Assembly (NCBI GenBank): GCA_905215555.1
Contig: CAJMQU010000051.1
Location: 1-32,373, forward strand
Source: an uncultured bacterium
GTDB lineage: Bacteria; Bacteroidota; Bacteroidia; Bacteroidales; Bacteroidaceae
Reading direction: 5' to 3'
DNA length: 32,373 bases
Shown here: positions 1 through 6,637 of the stretch, in pieces
How the letters are laid out: every line of letters starts with the position of its first letter
How positions within the stretch are numbered: position 1 is the first letter of the stretch
The notes under the pieces: generated by a model
Seen by the model: the letters and a program-made list of their open reading frames with translations, nothing else
Databases searched by the model: none
Told to the model about the DNA's origin: nothing
Translations under genes and position numbers: made by a program

Positions 1-1
1 T

Positions 2-886
2 AAAGTAGTCGTTATGGCTGACTACGGTGCATTCATCGAAATCGCTCCGGGCGTTGAAGGCTTGATCCACGTATCTGAAATGTCTTGGTCACAACACTTG
101 CGTTCTGCACAAGACTTCATGAAGGTAGGTGACGAAGTGGAAGCAGTAGTCCTGACTCTGGACCGCGAAGAACGTAAGATGTCTTTGGGTATCAAACAGC
201 TGAAACAAGATCCGTGGGAAACTATCGAAGAGAAGTATCCTGTAGGCTCTAAGCACACTGCAAAAGTTCGTAACTTCACTAACTTCGGTGTATTCGTTGA
301 AATCGAAGAAGGTGTTGACGGCTTGATCCACATCTCTGACCTGTCTTGGACTAAGAAAGTTAAACATCCGTCTGAATTCACTCAGATCGGTGCTGACATC
401 GAAGTTCAGGTACTGGAAATCGACAAAGAAAACCGTCGCTTGAGCCTCGGCCACAAGCAACTCGAAGAAAATCCCTGGGATGTATTCGAGACAGTATTCA
501 CGGTAGGTTCTGTACACGAAGGTACTATCATCGAAATGCTGGATAAGGGTGCTGTTGTTGCTCTGCCTTATGGTGTAGAAGGTTTCGCTACTCCGAAACA
601 CCTCGTTAAGGAAGATGGTTCTCAGGCTCAGATGGACGAGAAACTGTCATTCAAGGTTATCGAGTTCAACAAAGATGCTAAGCGTATCATTCTTTCTCAC
701 AGCCGTATCTTCGAAGATGCTGCAAAGGCAGAGGAAAGAGCTGAAAAGAAAGCTTCAAGCAAGAAGGCAACTGGTAGCAAGAGAGAAGACGCTCCGTCTA
801 TCCAGAACCAGGCTGCTTCTACTACTTTGGGCGACATCGACGCTTTGGCTGCTCTGAAAGAGCAAATGGAAGCCGGAAAGAAGTAA
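2..886 (+). CDS. rpsA: 30S ribosomal protein S1, 3' part (partial)
   Basis: The reading frame is open from the left edge (Lys-Val-Val-Val precede the first internal Met), so the gene begins outside the window and only its last 294 residues are seen. Three S1 (OB-fold RNA-binding) repeats are visible: one lacking its first strands (ending near residue 57 with LSLGIKQL), one at about 75-145 (FGVFVEIEEGVDGLIHISDLSW, then LSLGHKQL), and a more divergent one at about 160-232. A Lys/Ala/Glu-rich tail follows. S1 binds mRNA on the small ribosomal subunit. It is of special interest in Bacteroidetes because these organisms rarely use Shine-Dalgarno pairing, and most genes in this window lack such a site. 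A strong hairpin terminator follows 23 bases after the stop. The repeat architecture makes the identification secure. Confidence 0.95.
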   Translation, partial: KVVVMADYGAFIEIAPGVEGLIHVSEMSWSQHLRSAQDFMKVGDEVEAVVLTLDREERKMSLGIKQLKQDPWETIEEKYPVGSKHTAKVRNFTNFGVFVEIEEGVDGLIHISDLSWTKKVKHPSEFTQIGADIEVQVLEIDKENRRLSLGHKQLEENPWDVFETVFTVGSVHEGTIIEMLDKGAVVALPYGVEGFATPKHLVKEDGSQAQMDEKLSFKVIEFNKDAKRIILSHSRIFEDAAKAEERAEKKASSKKATGSKREDAPSIQNQAASTTLGDIDALAALKEQMEAGKK

Positions 887-909
887 TCACTTCTATATAT
901 AAATAAGGT

Positions 910-949
910 AAAGGGTGCTTGTGAAAACAGGCGCCCTTTTCTTTTTTTT
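910..949 (+). terminator. Intrinsic terminator of rpsA
   Basis: Arms 910-922 and 927-939 pair over 13 bp (two G:U pairs) around a GAAA tetraloop. A nearly pure T tract runs through 949. It sits directly after rpsA and ends only a few bases before the -7 element of the next gene. Confidence 0.93.
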
Positions 950-952
950 CTG

Positions 953-960
953 TATCTTTG
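953..960 (+). promoter_or_regulatory. Bacteroides -7 element (TATCTTTG) for rnz
   Basis: TATCTTTG matches the TAnnTTTG consensus and lies 7 bases before the rnz ATG. No convincing -33 TTTG is seen, because the upstream position is occupied by the rpsA terminator. The expected transcript has almost no 5' leader. Confidence 0.65.
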
Positions 961-967
961 CAGCATT

Positions 968-1882
968 ATGGAGAAATTTGAACTACATATACTTGGCTGC
1001 GGTTCCGCACTGCCCACCACCCGCCACTTTGCCTCTTCGCAAGTAGTGAACGTACGTGACAAACTTTATATGATAGATTGCGGTGAAGGATCGCAATTAC
1101 AGTTTCGTAAATCCAGATTGAAATTTTCACGTCTGAACCACATCTTTATTTCCCACTTGCATGGTGATCATTGTTTTGGGCTTTGGGGATTGATTTCCAC
1201 CCTGAATCTGCTGGGGCGTACTGCGGAATTGCATGTTCATTCTCCGAAGGGACTGGAGGCTTTGCTGGCTCCGATGCTGGATTTCTTCTGCCGTCAGATG
1301 ACGTATAAGGTGCTCTTTCATGAATTTGAAACGAAAGTCCCCGGAGTGATATATGAGGATCGTTCACTGACGGTTACTACTATTCCATTGCGTCACCGCA
1401 TGCCTTGTTGTGGCTTTCTGTTCACAGAAAAGCAGCGTCCTAATCATATAATCCGTGAGATGATTGACTTTTACGAAGTTCCGGTATATGAACTGAATAG
1501 GATAAAGAATGGGGCGGACTATGTGACTCCCGAAGGCAAAACAATTCCTAATGCAGCCTTGACCCGTCCGTCGGACTTGCCGCGAAGCTATGCTTATTGT
1601 TCGGATACGATCTGCATGCCGGAGATAGTAGAGCAAATCAGAGGAGTGGATTTACTGTTTCATGAAGCTACCTTTGCCAATGCGGATCTGCCTCGTGCCC
1701 GGGAAACTTTTCATACTACAGCCCAGCAGGCGGGAGAGATAGCTAAAGCGGCGGGAGTGAAAAAATTGGTTATCGGACATTTCTCTGCCCGTTATGAAGA
1801 TGAAAATGTTCTGCTCGAAGAGGCCTCCACCGTGTTTCCGGAAACAGTGCTGGCGAAAGAAACCTTGTGCCTGAATATATAA
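968..1882 (+). CDS. rnz: Ribonuclease Z (tRNA 3' endonuclease)
   Basis: This 304-residue metallo-beta-lactamase-fold nuclease removes 3' trailers from tRNA precursors in the cytoplasm. The signature HLHGDH is at residues 63-68 and binds the zinc pair. A downstream HEAT motif (in LLFHEATFA) and a late GHFSARY segment supply further metal and substrate contacts seen in RNase Z proteins. The length is that of the short bacterial form. The start at 968 gives the canonical opening FELHILGCGSALPT and sits 7 bases after a -7 element, so the message is probably nearly leaderless. It is flanked upstream by the rpsA terminator and downstream by a separate promoter, so it is likely monocistronic. Confidence 0.95.
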   Translation: MEKFELHILGCGSALPTTRHFASSQVVNVRDKLYMIDCGEGSQLQFRKSRLKFSRLNHIFISHLHGDHCFGLWGLISTLNLLGRTAELHVHSPKGLEALLAPMLDFFCRQMTYKVLFHEFETKVPGVIYEDRSLTVTTIPLRHRMPCCGFLFTEKQRPNHIIREMIDFYEVPVYELNRIKNGADYVTPEGKTIPNAALTRPSDLPRSYAYCSDTICMPEIVEQIRGVDLLFHEATFANADLPRARETFHTTAQQAGEIAKAAGVKKLVIGHFSARYEDENVLLEEASTVFPETVLAKETLCLNI

Positions 1883-1904
1883 ATTGTCATTTTTTTGTTT
1901 GTTC

Positions 1905-1936
1905 TTTGTTTTATCGGATTGAATGCCGTATATTTG
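1905..1936 (+). promoter_or_regulatory. Bacteroides-type promoter of the ECF module
   Basis: TTTG at 1905-1908 and TATATTTG at 1929-1936 are separated by 20 bp, matching the -33/-7 consensus for the primary Bacteroides sigma factor. The first gene of the module starts at 1968. No other such pair is evident within the four-gene run, so this is its likely common promoter. Confidence 0.75.
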
Positions 1937-1967
1937 TACGGAATAATCTGAAAACATAGGCTTATAG

Positions 1968-2288
1968 ATGAGAAAGTTACTCTATTGTATTTTCTTTTTG
2001 TTGACTTTTTCGTCGCAGTCCGTAGCATGGGCGCAGGACGGTCGGAAGCAGGAAACGGCGCAAAAAGAGCAGCCGTCTTCTACAATTATACTGACTGTTT
2101 CAGCGGATAATCAGGTGCGCGTGCGAAACGCTGAACCCGGTTCCCAAATGGAAGTCTACAATATTGTAGGCGTGAAACTTACCACGATACGCATTGACTC
2201 TACGGATGTCACGGTTCAGGTGAACCTGCCTAAAGGTTATTACATCTTTAAGATTGGAAATGTCGTGCGGAAAGTGGTGATCAAATAA
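1968..2288 (+). CDS. Small secreted protein resembling a T9SS-type C-terminal domain
   Basis: A 106-residue protein. Residues 1-22 form a signal peptide (Lys/Arg start, hydrophobic core, cleavage likely after AWA). After a short polar linker, residues about 40-106 resemble the beta-sandwich C-terminal sorting domain of Bacteroidetes: VYNIVGVKLTT, then LPKGYYIFKIGN, then RKVVIK at the very end. In the usual arrangement such a domain follows a large cargo; here it is the whole mature protein. It is the first gene of a run containing an ECF sigma factor 20 bases downstream. I do not know a function. It could be a domain-only remnant, a small envelope protein, or a ligand for the regulatory module beside it. 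Confidence 0.7.
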   Translation: MRKLLYCIFFLLTFSSQSVAWAQDGRKQETAQKEQPSSTIILTVSADNQVRVRNAEPGSQMEVYNIVGVKLTTIRIDSTDVTVQVNLPKGYYIFKIGNVVRKVVIK

Positions 2289-2308
2289 ACAAAACGGAAT
2301 AGATACTT

Positions 2309-2863
2309 ATGAATCCTTCCTATAATGAACGCGAAGTGCTGGGACTTCTACAAGAGGAGAGTACACAAAAGCGGGGATTTGAGTTGATTGTTGCGCAGTA
2401 TAGCGAACAATTATATTGGCAGATCCGCCGTATGGTGCTTTCGCATGAAGATGCCAATGATTTGCTTCAGAATACTTTCATCAAGGCATGGACGAATATA
2501 GATTATTTCCGCGGGGATGCGAAACTCTCTACGTGGCTCTACCGCATTGCCTTGAATGAATGTTTGACTTTTCTGAATAAACAGCGCGCTGTAGCGACTG
2601 TCTCTATTGATGATGAAGAAGCTTCTGTACTTCAGAAGCTGGAAAGTGACCCGTATTTTTCGGGCGACCAGGCACAGATGTCCTTGCAAAAAGCATTGTT
2701 GACTTTACCGGAAAAGCAGCGTATGGTGTTCAATCTAAAGTACTATCAGGAAATGAAATACGAGGATATGTCCGACATCTTCGGCACATCTGTCGGTGCC
2801 CTGAAAGCCTCATACCATCATGCCGTTAAGAAAATCGAGAAGTTTTTAGAGGGAGAGGTTTAA
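2309..2863 (+). CDS. ECF-type RNA polymerase sigma factor
   Basis: A 184-residue protein with the two-domain layout of extracytoplasmic-function sigma factors. Region 2 is at about 23-92 (EDANDLLQNTFIKAW, FRGDAKLSTWLYRIALNE), which melts and reads the -10 element. Region 4 is at about 124-178 (LPEKQRMVFNLKYYQEMKYE, then a helix-turn-helix with GTSVGALKASYHHA), which reads the -35. It redirects core RNA polymerase to a specific gene set. It lies 20 bases after the small secreted protein and 48 before a single-pass membrane protein that is the natural candidate for its anti-sigma factor. The regulon cannot be told from this window. Confidence 0.93.
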   Translation: MNPSYNEREVLGLLQEESTQKRGFELIVAQYSEQLYWQIRRMVLSHEDANDLLQNTFIKAWTNIDYFRGDAKLSTWLYRIALNECLTFLNKQRAVATVSIDDEEASVLQKLESDPYFSGDQAQMSLQKALLTLPEKQRMVFNLKYYQEMKYEDMSDIFGTSVGALKASYHHAVKKIEKFLEGEV

Positions 2864-2911
2864 ACCTTTGCTGAAAAACGTAGTCTAACCTAACAGAAAG
2901 GAAAAAAGCTT

Positions 2912-3289
2912 ATGAAAGAAGAAGATAACATCTTGAAGAAGGTAGGAAAAGAAAATGTTTTCCGTGTTCCTGACGGATACTTTGAAAATCTTACTTCAGA
3001 GGTGATGAGCCGGCTTCCGGAAAAGGAGACCCCTGCATTTATTAAGAAAGAACCTACGAAGTGGGAGAGAGTCAAACCGTGGTTATATATGACTGCCATG
3101 TTTGCCGGTGCGGCATTGATTATCCGCGTTGCTTCTGCTGACCGTGCACCTGCCACCGACCAGATTGCGATGGACGATACGGAGACAACGGAAGTCGTTT
3201 CGGATGAATATATCAGTTCCGTGTTGGATAATTCCATGCTGGATGACTATTCGCTGTATGTCTATCTCACAGATGCCAGTGTAGAGTGA
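2912..3289 (+). CDS. Single-pass membrane protein, probable anti-sigma factor
   Basis: A 125-residue protein with a cytoplasmic N-terminus of about 55 residues, one membrane segment at about 57-74 (WLYMTAMFAGAALIIRVA) and an acidic outer tail of about 50 residues. The N-terminal region has VPDGYFENL, a short motif I associate with membrane proteins placed after sigma factors in Bacteroidetes. Topology and position right after an ECF sigma gene suggest it holds the sigma factor at the membrane. There is no zinc-type HxxxCxxC anti-sigma motif, so assignment rests on context. A purine-rich stretch precedes the ATG. Confidence 0.6.
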   Translation: MKEEDNILKKVGKENVFRVPDGYFENLTSEVMSRLPEKETPAFIKKEPTKWERVKPWLYMTAMFAGAALIIRVASADRAPATDQIAMDDTETTEVVSDEYISSVLDNSMLDDYSLYVYLTDASVE

Positions 3290-3325
3290 TGTGAGTGCAA
3301 ACAACTTAATTGTATTGAGAAGAAA

Positions 3326-3802
3326 ATGAAGAAACTGATTGTTTTATTTATTGTAATGTGCAGTTTTGCGCCCTTGCTGTGGGCGATGGACGGATGTAAC
3401 CAGCATTTGTCTCCGGATGAATTCCGTGCTAAGCAGAAAGCGTATATCATGGAAAAAGCGGGACTGACTAAGGAGGAAGCCGCTAAATTCTTTCCTGTTT
3501 ATTTTGAATTGCAGGACCGCAAGAAGCAGTTGAATGATGAGGCGTGGGATTTACTTCGCAAAGGAAAGGATGAAAAGACTACCGAGGCGCAATATAATGA
3601 GATTTTAGAGGGTGTATACGATGCCCGTATTGCTACCAACCGTCTGGAGAAAACTTATTTTGAGAAGTTCAAGAAGATTCTTCCAAGTAAAAAGATATAT
3701 TTGGTGCAGCGCGCTGAAATGCGTTTTAACCGAGAGTTGCTGAAAGGTATGCACAATAAGAAAGGTGGAGAACCTCAGAAGCCGCAAGGGAAGAAAAAAT
3801 AG
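3326..3802 (+). CDS. Periplasmic Spy/CpxP-like helical protein of the ECF module
   Basis: A 158-residue protein with a signal peptide (residues 1-20, cleavage near LWA-MDG). The rest is predicted helical and highly charged, with LTKEEAAKFFPVYFELQDRK at about 47-66, similar in style to the LTxxQ helices of Spy/CpxP periplasmic proteins, and a Lys-rich C-terminus. In many Bacteroidetes a protein of this type follows an ECF sigma gene and is called a sensor of that sigma factor. It starts 36 bases after the putative anti-sigma gene and ends the module. A role as periplasmic sensor or chaperone is inferred from fold style and context only. Confidence 0.6.
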   Translation: MKKLIVLFIVMCSFAPLLWAMDGCNQHLSPDEFRAKQKAYIMEKAGLTKEEAAKFFPVYFELQDRKKQLNDEAWDLLRKGKDEKTTEAQYNEILEGVYDARIATNRLEKTYFEKFKKILPSKKIYLVQRAEMRFNRELLKGMHNKKGGEPQKPQGKKK

Positions 3803-3847
3803 AATACATCAGTTGACGGGAAACTTTTGACTGGTTGACGAGAATAC

Positions 3848-3896
3848 AAGGGGACAAGGGCCATGCGGCATGATAGCGCAGCCACTTGCCCCCTTT
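3848..3896. terminator. Terminator between convergent genes
   Basis: Arms 3848-3858 (AAGGGGACAAG) and 3885-3895 (CTTGCCCCCTT) pair with one mismatch. The 26-base loop has a weaker inner stem (GCG/CGC). It lies between the end of the ECF module and the convergent mazG, so it may serve both, although the T tracts are poor. Confidence 0.55.
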
Positions 3897-3919
3897 CTCT
3901 TGCCTACTACTTTTTCTTC

Positions 3920-4708
3920 TTATCTCTCCTGTTTTTTAGCTTCATTCCAGATTGCATCCATCTCTTCTAAAGTCATTTCTTGCAGGTTTTTGCCCTCTTT
4001 GATGGTATGTGCTTCCAGATAGTTGAAACGGCTGATAAACTTCTGATTGGTACGTTCCAGTGCATTATCCGGATTAATTTTGTAGAGGCGGGCGGCATTG
4101 ATGAGGCTGAATAATACATCTCCGAACTCAGCTTCTGCCTTATCCTTATCCATATTGGCTACTTCTTCCTGGAATTCTCGAATTTCCTCTTTTACCTTGT
4201 CCCATACTTGTTCGCGCTCTTCCCAGTCGAAACCTACATTGCGGGCTTTATCCTGGATGCGGTAGGCTTTGATGAGCGAGGGCAGAGCGGAAGGAACGCC
4301 ACTCAGCACACTCTTGTTTCCATCTTTTTCTTTCAGTTTCAGTTGTTCCCAGTTTTCGGAAACTTGTCCGGCGGTGTCAGCCTTTACATCGCCGAATACG
4401 TGCGGATGGCGGAAAATCAGCTTCTCGCAAAGGTGGTCGCACACGTCTTTCATGTCGAAATCACCTTTCTCCGAACCTATTTTAGCATAGAAAGCTACGT
4501 GGAGCAATACATCGCCCAATTCTTTGCAGATGTCATTTTTGTCATCCCGCATCAGGGCATCGCAGAGTTCATAGGTTTCTTCAATGGTATTGGGGCGCAG
4601 GCTTTCGTTAGTCTGTTTGCGGTCCCAGGGACATTTCTCGCGAAGTTCGTCGAGTATGTCGAGGAAGCGTCCGAAAGCTTCCATCTGTTCTTTTCTTGTA
4701 TGTGACAT
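3920..4708 (-). CDS. mazG: Nucleoside triphosphate pyrophosphohydrolase MazG
   Basis: MazG hydrolyses NTPs and dNTPs to the monophosphate and pyrophosphate, cleansing pools and affecting stress nucleotides. The 262-residue product has two tandem MazG domains. The first holds EETYE (44-47 region) and KELGDVLLHVAF with metal-binding acidic residues. The second holds EEIREFQEEV and EAEFGDVLFSLINAARL. The length equals the classical tandem form. The frame also allows a start 22 codons upstream at 4774, but this would overlap the stop of the preceding DUF3810 gene and adds a non-conserved hydrophobic leader. The start at 4708 gives MSHTRKEQMEAFGRFLDIL, the usual opening for this family. It probably shares a transcript with the upstream gene. 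Confidence 0.93.
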   Translation of the reverse strand: MSHTRKEQMEAFGRFLDILDELREKCPWDRKQTNESLRPNTIEETYELCDALMRDDKNDICKELGDVLLHVAFYAKIGSEKGDFDMKDVCDHLCEKLIFRHPHVFGDVKADTAGQVSENWEQLKLKEKDGNKSVLSGVPSALPSLIKAYRIQDKARNVGFDWEEREQVWDKVKEEIREFQEEVANMDKDKAEAEFGDVLFSLINAARLYKINPDNALERTNQKFISRFNYLEAHTIKEGKNLQEMTLEEMDAIWNEAKKQER

Positions 4709-4749
4709 GAGGATTGAATATAAATTATTAAATATAAAATCTAAAGTTG

Positions 4750-5808
4750 TTAATTGGGGGAGGCGGTTTTCCATGCTTCATAGGAAATGAGTAGCCCCAC
4801 TACTTCGGAGTAGTTTTTACGACCGCTTTGTATTTTGTTTCCTTTCAGATACAGGTCATATATCCAGTCTTGTATGTCTCCGATGAAGGGGCTGTATTTC
4901 TCCATCCAGTATGTATGGTTCTTATGGGATAGCTCTATGATTTCGGGGCGTATCTTATTGAAAAGTCCTTTGTATTCCTCTTCGTTCATCAACCGGCGGG
5001 CGTTGACAAGTACATGGCCTAATACGGAGAAATATCCGCAGAAGCGAATGCCTCGTGCTTGCGAACGGGTACATACCTGATAAGCGTAAAAGTTAGCTTC
5101 CGCTTCACTGGAGATGCCTAACAGGTGTGCCAGTTCATGAGCGTATGTGGCAGGGTATTGCGAAGGAAGCAAATCGCCGTTCAAAGTGAATTCACAGAAG
5201 AAAGGCCCCATGCTTCCGGTAACTCCGACCATGGATATCAGCGGGGTGAAGAACATTGTCTTGACCCGGGGAGATTTATGGAAAGGGCGGTGCACGCCCA
5301 ATGTGTCACTGATCTGATTATATCCACGAACGGTTTCGCGGCGGATAAGATCTTTGTTGATGGAAGTCACGTCTGCATAGGAGGCATTCAGCTTTTCAAC
5401 GTAATCATCAACAAACTCTTGAAAGTTCTCCGGGGTGTATGCGGTGTAGGGAATATGTGTGCGTTGGTAAAAATTGGGCTGGGAATAGTTTAATCCCCAG
5501 GCAAGATAGAACCAAGCATATATCCACAACAGGTATTCGATATCATTCAGAAGAATACGCTTCCATTTTTTCTTTTGAAAACAGCGGGCATAGACAGGGT
5601 AGAGAAGTACGCCTGCAATGCTGAGAGCTATGAATAAATCTCCGATAGCAAAGGGGATTAAACGTGAGAAAGAGGATAAGCAATATGCAATGACCGGATA
5701 TGCATTGTCGGCATATACTTTTCCCATAGCCGGAATAAGTTGCGTAGCCCAAATAATTAACAATAGCACACACAGTGCTATGTAGCGTATCCTTTGCTTA
5801 TGTTTCAT
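4750..5808 (-). CDS. DUF3810 membrane protein with a zincin-like HELAH motif
   Basis: A 352-residue protein. Three membrane segments lie in the first third (about 8-27, 53-73 and 90-106), followed by a large soluble domain. That domain carries YATYAHELAHLLGISSEAEAN, where H224, E225 and H228 form an HExxH zinc-protease motif and E235 or E237 could supply the third ligand. The pattern matches my memory of the DUF3810 family, which has no established function. The motif suggests a membrane-anchored metallopeptidase, an inference. The start at 5808 is chosen over one 16 codons upstream because it sits directly before a positively charged MKHKQRIRY and leaves room for a -7 element at 5830-5837. 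mazG follows 41 bases downstream. Confidence 0.8.
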   Translation of the reverse strand: MKHKQRIRYIALCVLLLIIWATQLIPAMGKVYADNAYPVIAYCLSSFSRLIPFAIGDLFIALSIAGVLLYPVYARCFQKKKWKRILLNDIEYLLWIYAWFYLAWGLNYSQPNFYQRTHIPYTAYTPENFQEFVDDYVEKLNASYADVTSINKDLIRRETVRGYNQISDTLGVHRPFHKSPRVKTMFFTPLISMVGVTGSMGPFFCEFTLNGDLLPSQYPATYAHELAHLLGISSEAEANFYAYQVCTRSQARGIRFCGYFSVLGHVLVNARRLMNEEEYKGLFNKIRPEIIELSHKNHTYWMEKYSPFIGDIQDWIYDLYLKGNKIQSGRKNYSEVVGLLISYEAWKTASPN

Positions 5809-5829
5809 TTTCAAATCATATTTGAAAGG

Positions 5830-5837
5830 CAAAAATA
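5830..5837 (-). promoter_or_regulatory. Minus-strand -7 element (TATTTTTG)
   Basis: On the minus strand this reads TATTTTTG, matching TAnnTTTG, 21 bases before the DUF3810 start. No clear -33 element. It lies back to back with a plus-strand -7 element at 5872-5879, giving a divergent promoter region. Confidence 0.5.
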
Positions 5838-5871
5838 TACATTTATTAAATGTCACGTAGGAAAATAGCTT

Positions 5872-5879
5872 TATATTTG
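5872..5879 (+). promoter_or_regulatory. Plus-strand -7 element (TATATTTG)
   Basis: TATATTTG matches the Bacteroides -7 consensus and is 52 bases before the ATG at 5932. A -33 TTTG is not obvious. Confidence 0.5.
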
Positions 5880-5931
5880 CACAAAAACTATTAATAAGTA
5901 ACTTAAAGTAACAACATTAGACACTGTGATT

Positions 5932-6573
5932 ATGACTGAACAGAATGACATTGAACGCTATTGCCGCAATTGCATTTCACGCGATTTTGTAAATGGAAGA
6001 GGACTGGTTTGCAAACGCACGGGTGCTATCCCGGCTTTTCAGGGTGAATGTGAAAATTATCAGAAGGATGAAGAGTTAGAAAGGATGGCTCCCACTCCGA
6101 GACCTGAGGATTATTCCGCATACGTGGACAGAGAGCAGCTTCTGGCTGGAGAGAATTTGTCGAAAGCTGTATTGCTGGGAGTGCTGGCATGTATTGTTGG
6201 TGCTGTGGCTTGGGCCTTGGTGTCTATTTCTACCGGATATCAGATAGGGTATATGGCCATTGGTGTTGGTTTTTTGGTTGGAATAGCGATGCGCCAAGGG
6301 AAAGGGATACGTCCTATATTTGGCATCATTGGTGCAGCTTTGGCATTGGTGAGTTGTGTGATGGGAGATTTCTTCTCTATCATAGGCTGGGTGGCAAAGG
6401 AATATGAGGTTTCTTTTATGGATGCCCTGCTGGATGCCGATTATGGCGAAGTAATGTCCGTAGTAGTGGAAAATATGGCTTCCATGACAATCGTATTTTA
6501 CGGAATAGCCCTTTATGAAGGCTATAAATTATCGTTCTCGGCACAGAAAGCGCCGGAGGGTGGTAAGATTTGA
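5932..6573 (+). CDS. Membrane protein with N-terminal Cys4 motif
   Basis: A 213-residue protein of unknown function. The first 45 residues contain four cysteines (C11, C14, C27, C40) in the pattern YCxxC, then a GLVCKRT-like turn, then P-x-F-x-G-x-C-x-x-Y, which looks like a small zinc-binding knuckle. About four membrane segments follow (roughly 77-97, 100-117, 125-145, 175-195). The start at the ATG at 5932 is preferred to a GTG two codons upstream. The stop is 64 bases before valS, and a separate -7 element lies between, so co-transcription is not required. I recall similar Cys4 openings on Bacteroidetes membrane proteins, but no role. Confidence 0.7.
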   Translation: MTEQNDIERYCRNCISRDFVNGRGLVCKRTGAIPAFQGECENYQKDEELERMAPTPRPEDYSAYVDREQLLAGENLSKAVLLGVLACIVGAVAWALVSISTGYQIGYMAIGVGFLVGIAMRQGKGIRPIFGIIGAALALVSCVMGDFFSIIGWVAKEYEVSFMDALLDADYGEVMSVVVENMASMTIVFYGIALYEGYKLSFSAQKAPEGGKI

Positions 6574-6584
6574 ATTTAATTTAG

Positions 6585-6592
6585 TAATTTTG
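6585..6592 (+). promoter_or_regulatory. -7 element (TAATTTTG) for valS
   Basis: TAATTTTG fits TAnnTTTG and is 45 bases before the valS ATG, leaving a leader of about 40 bases. No clear -33 element. Confidence 0.5.
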
Positions 6593-6637
6593 CGCCCGTT
6601 ATTCGCGATACACTAATTATACACAGATTTAAAAGAT

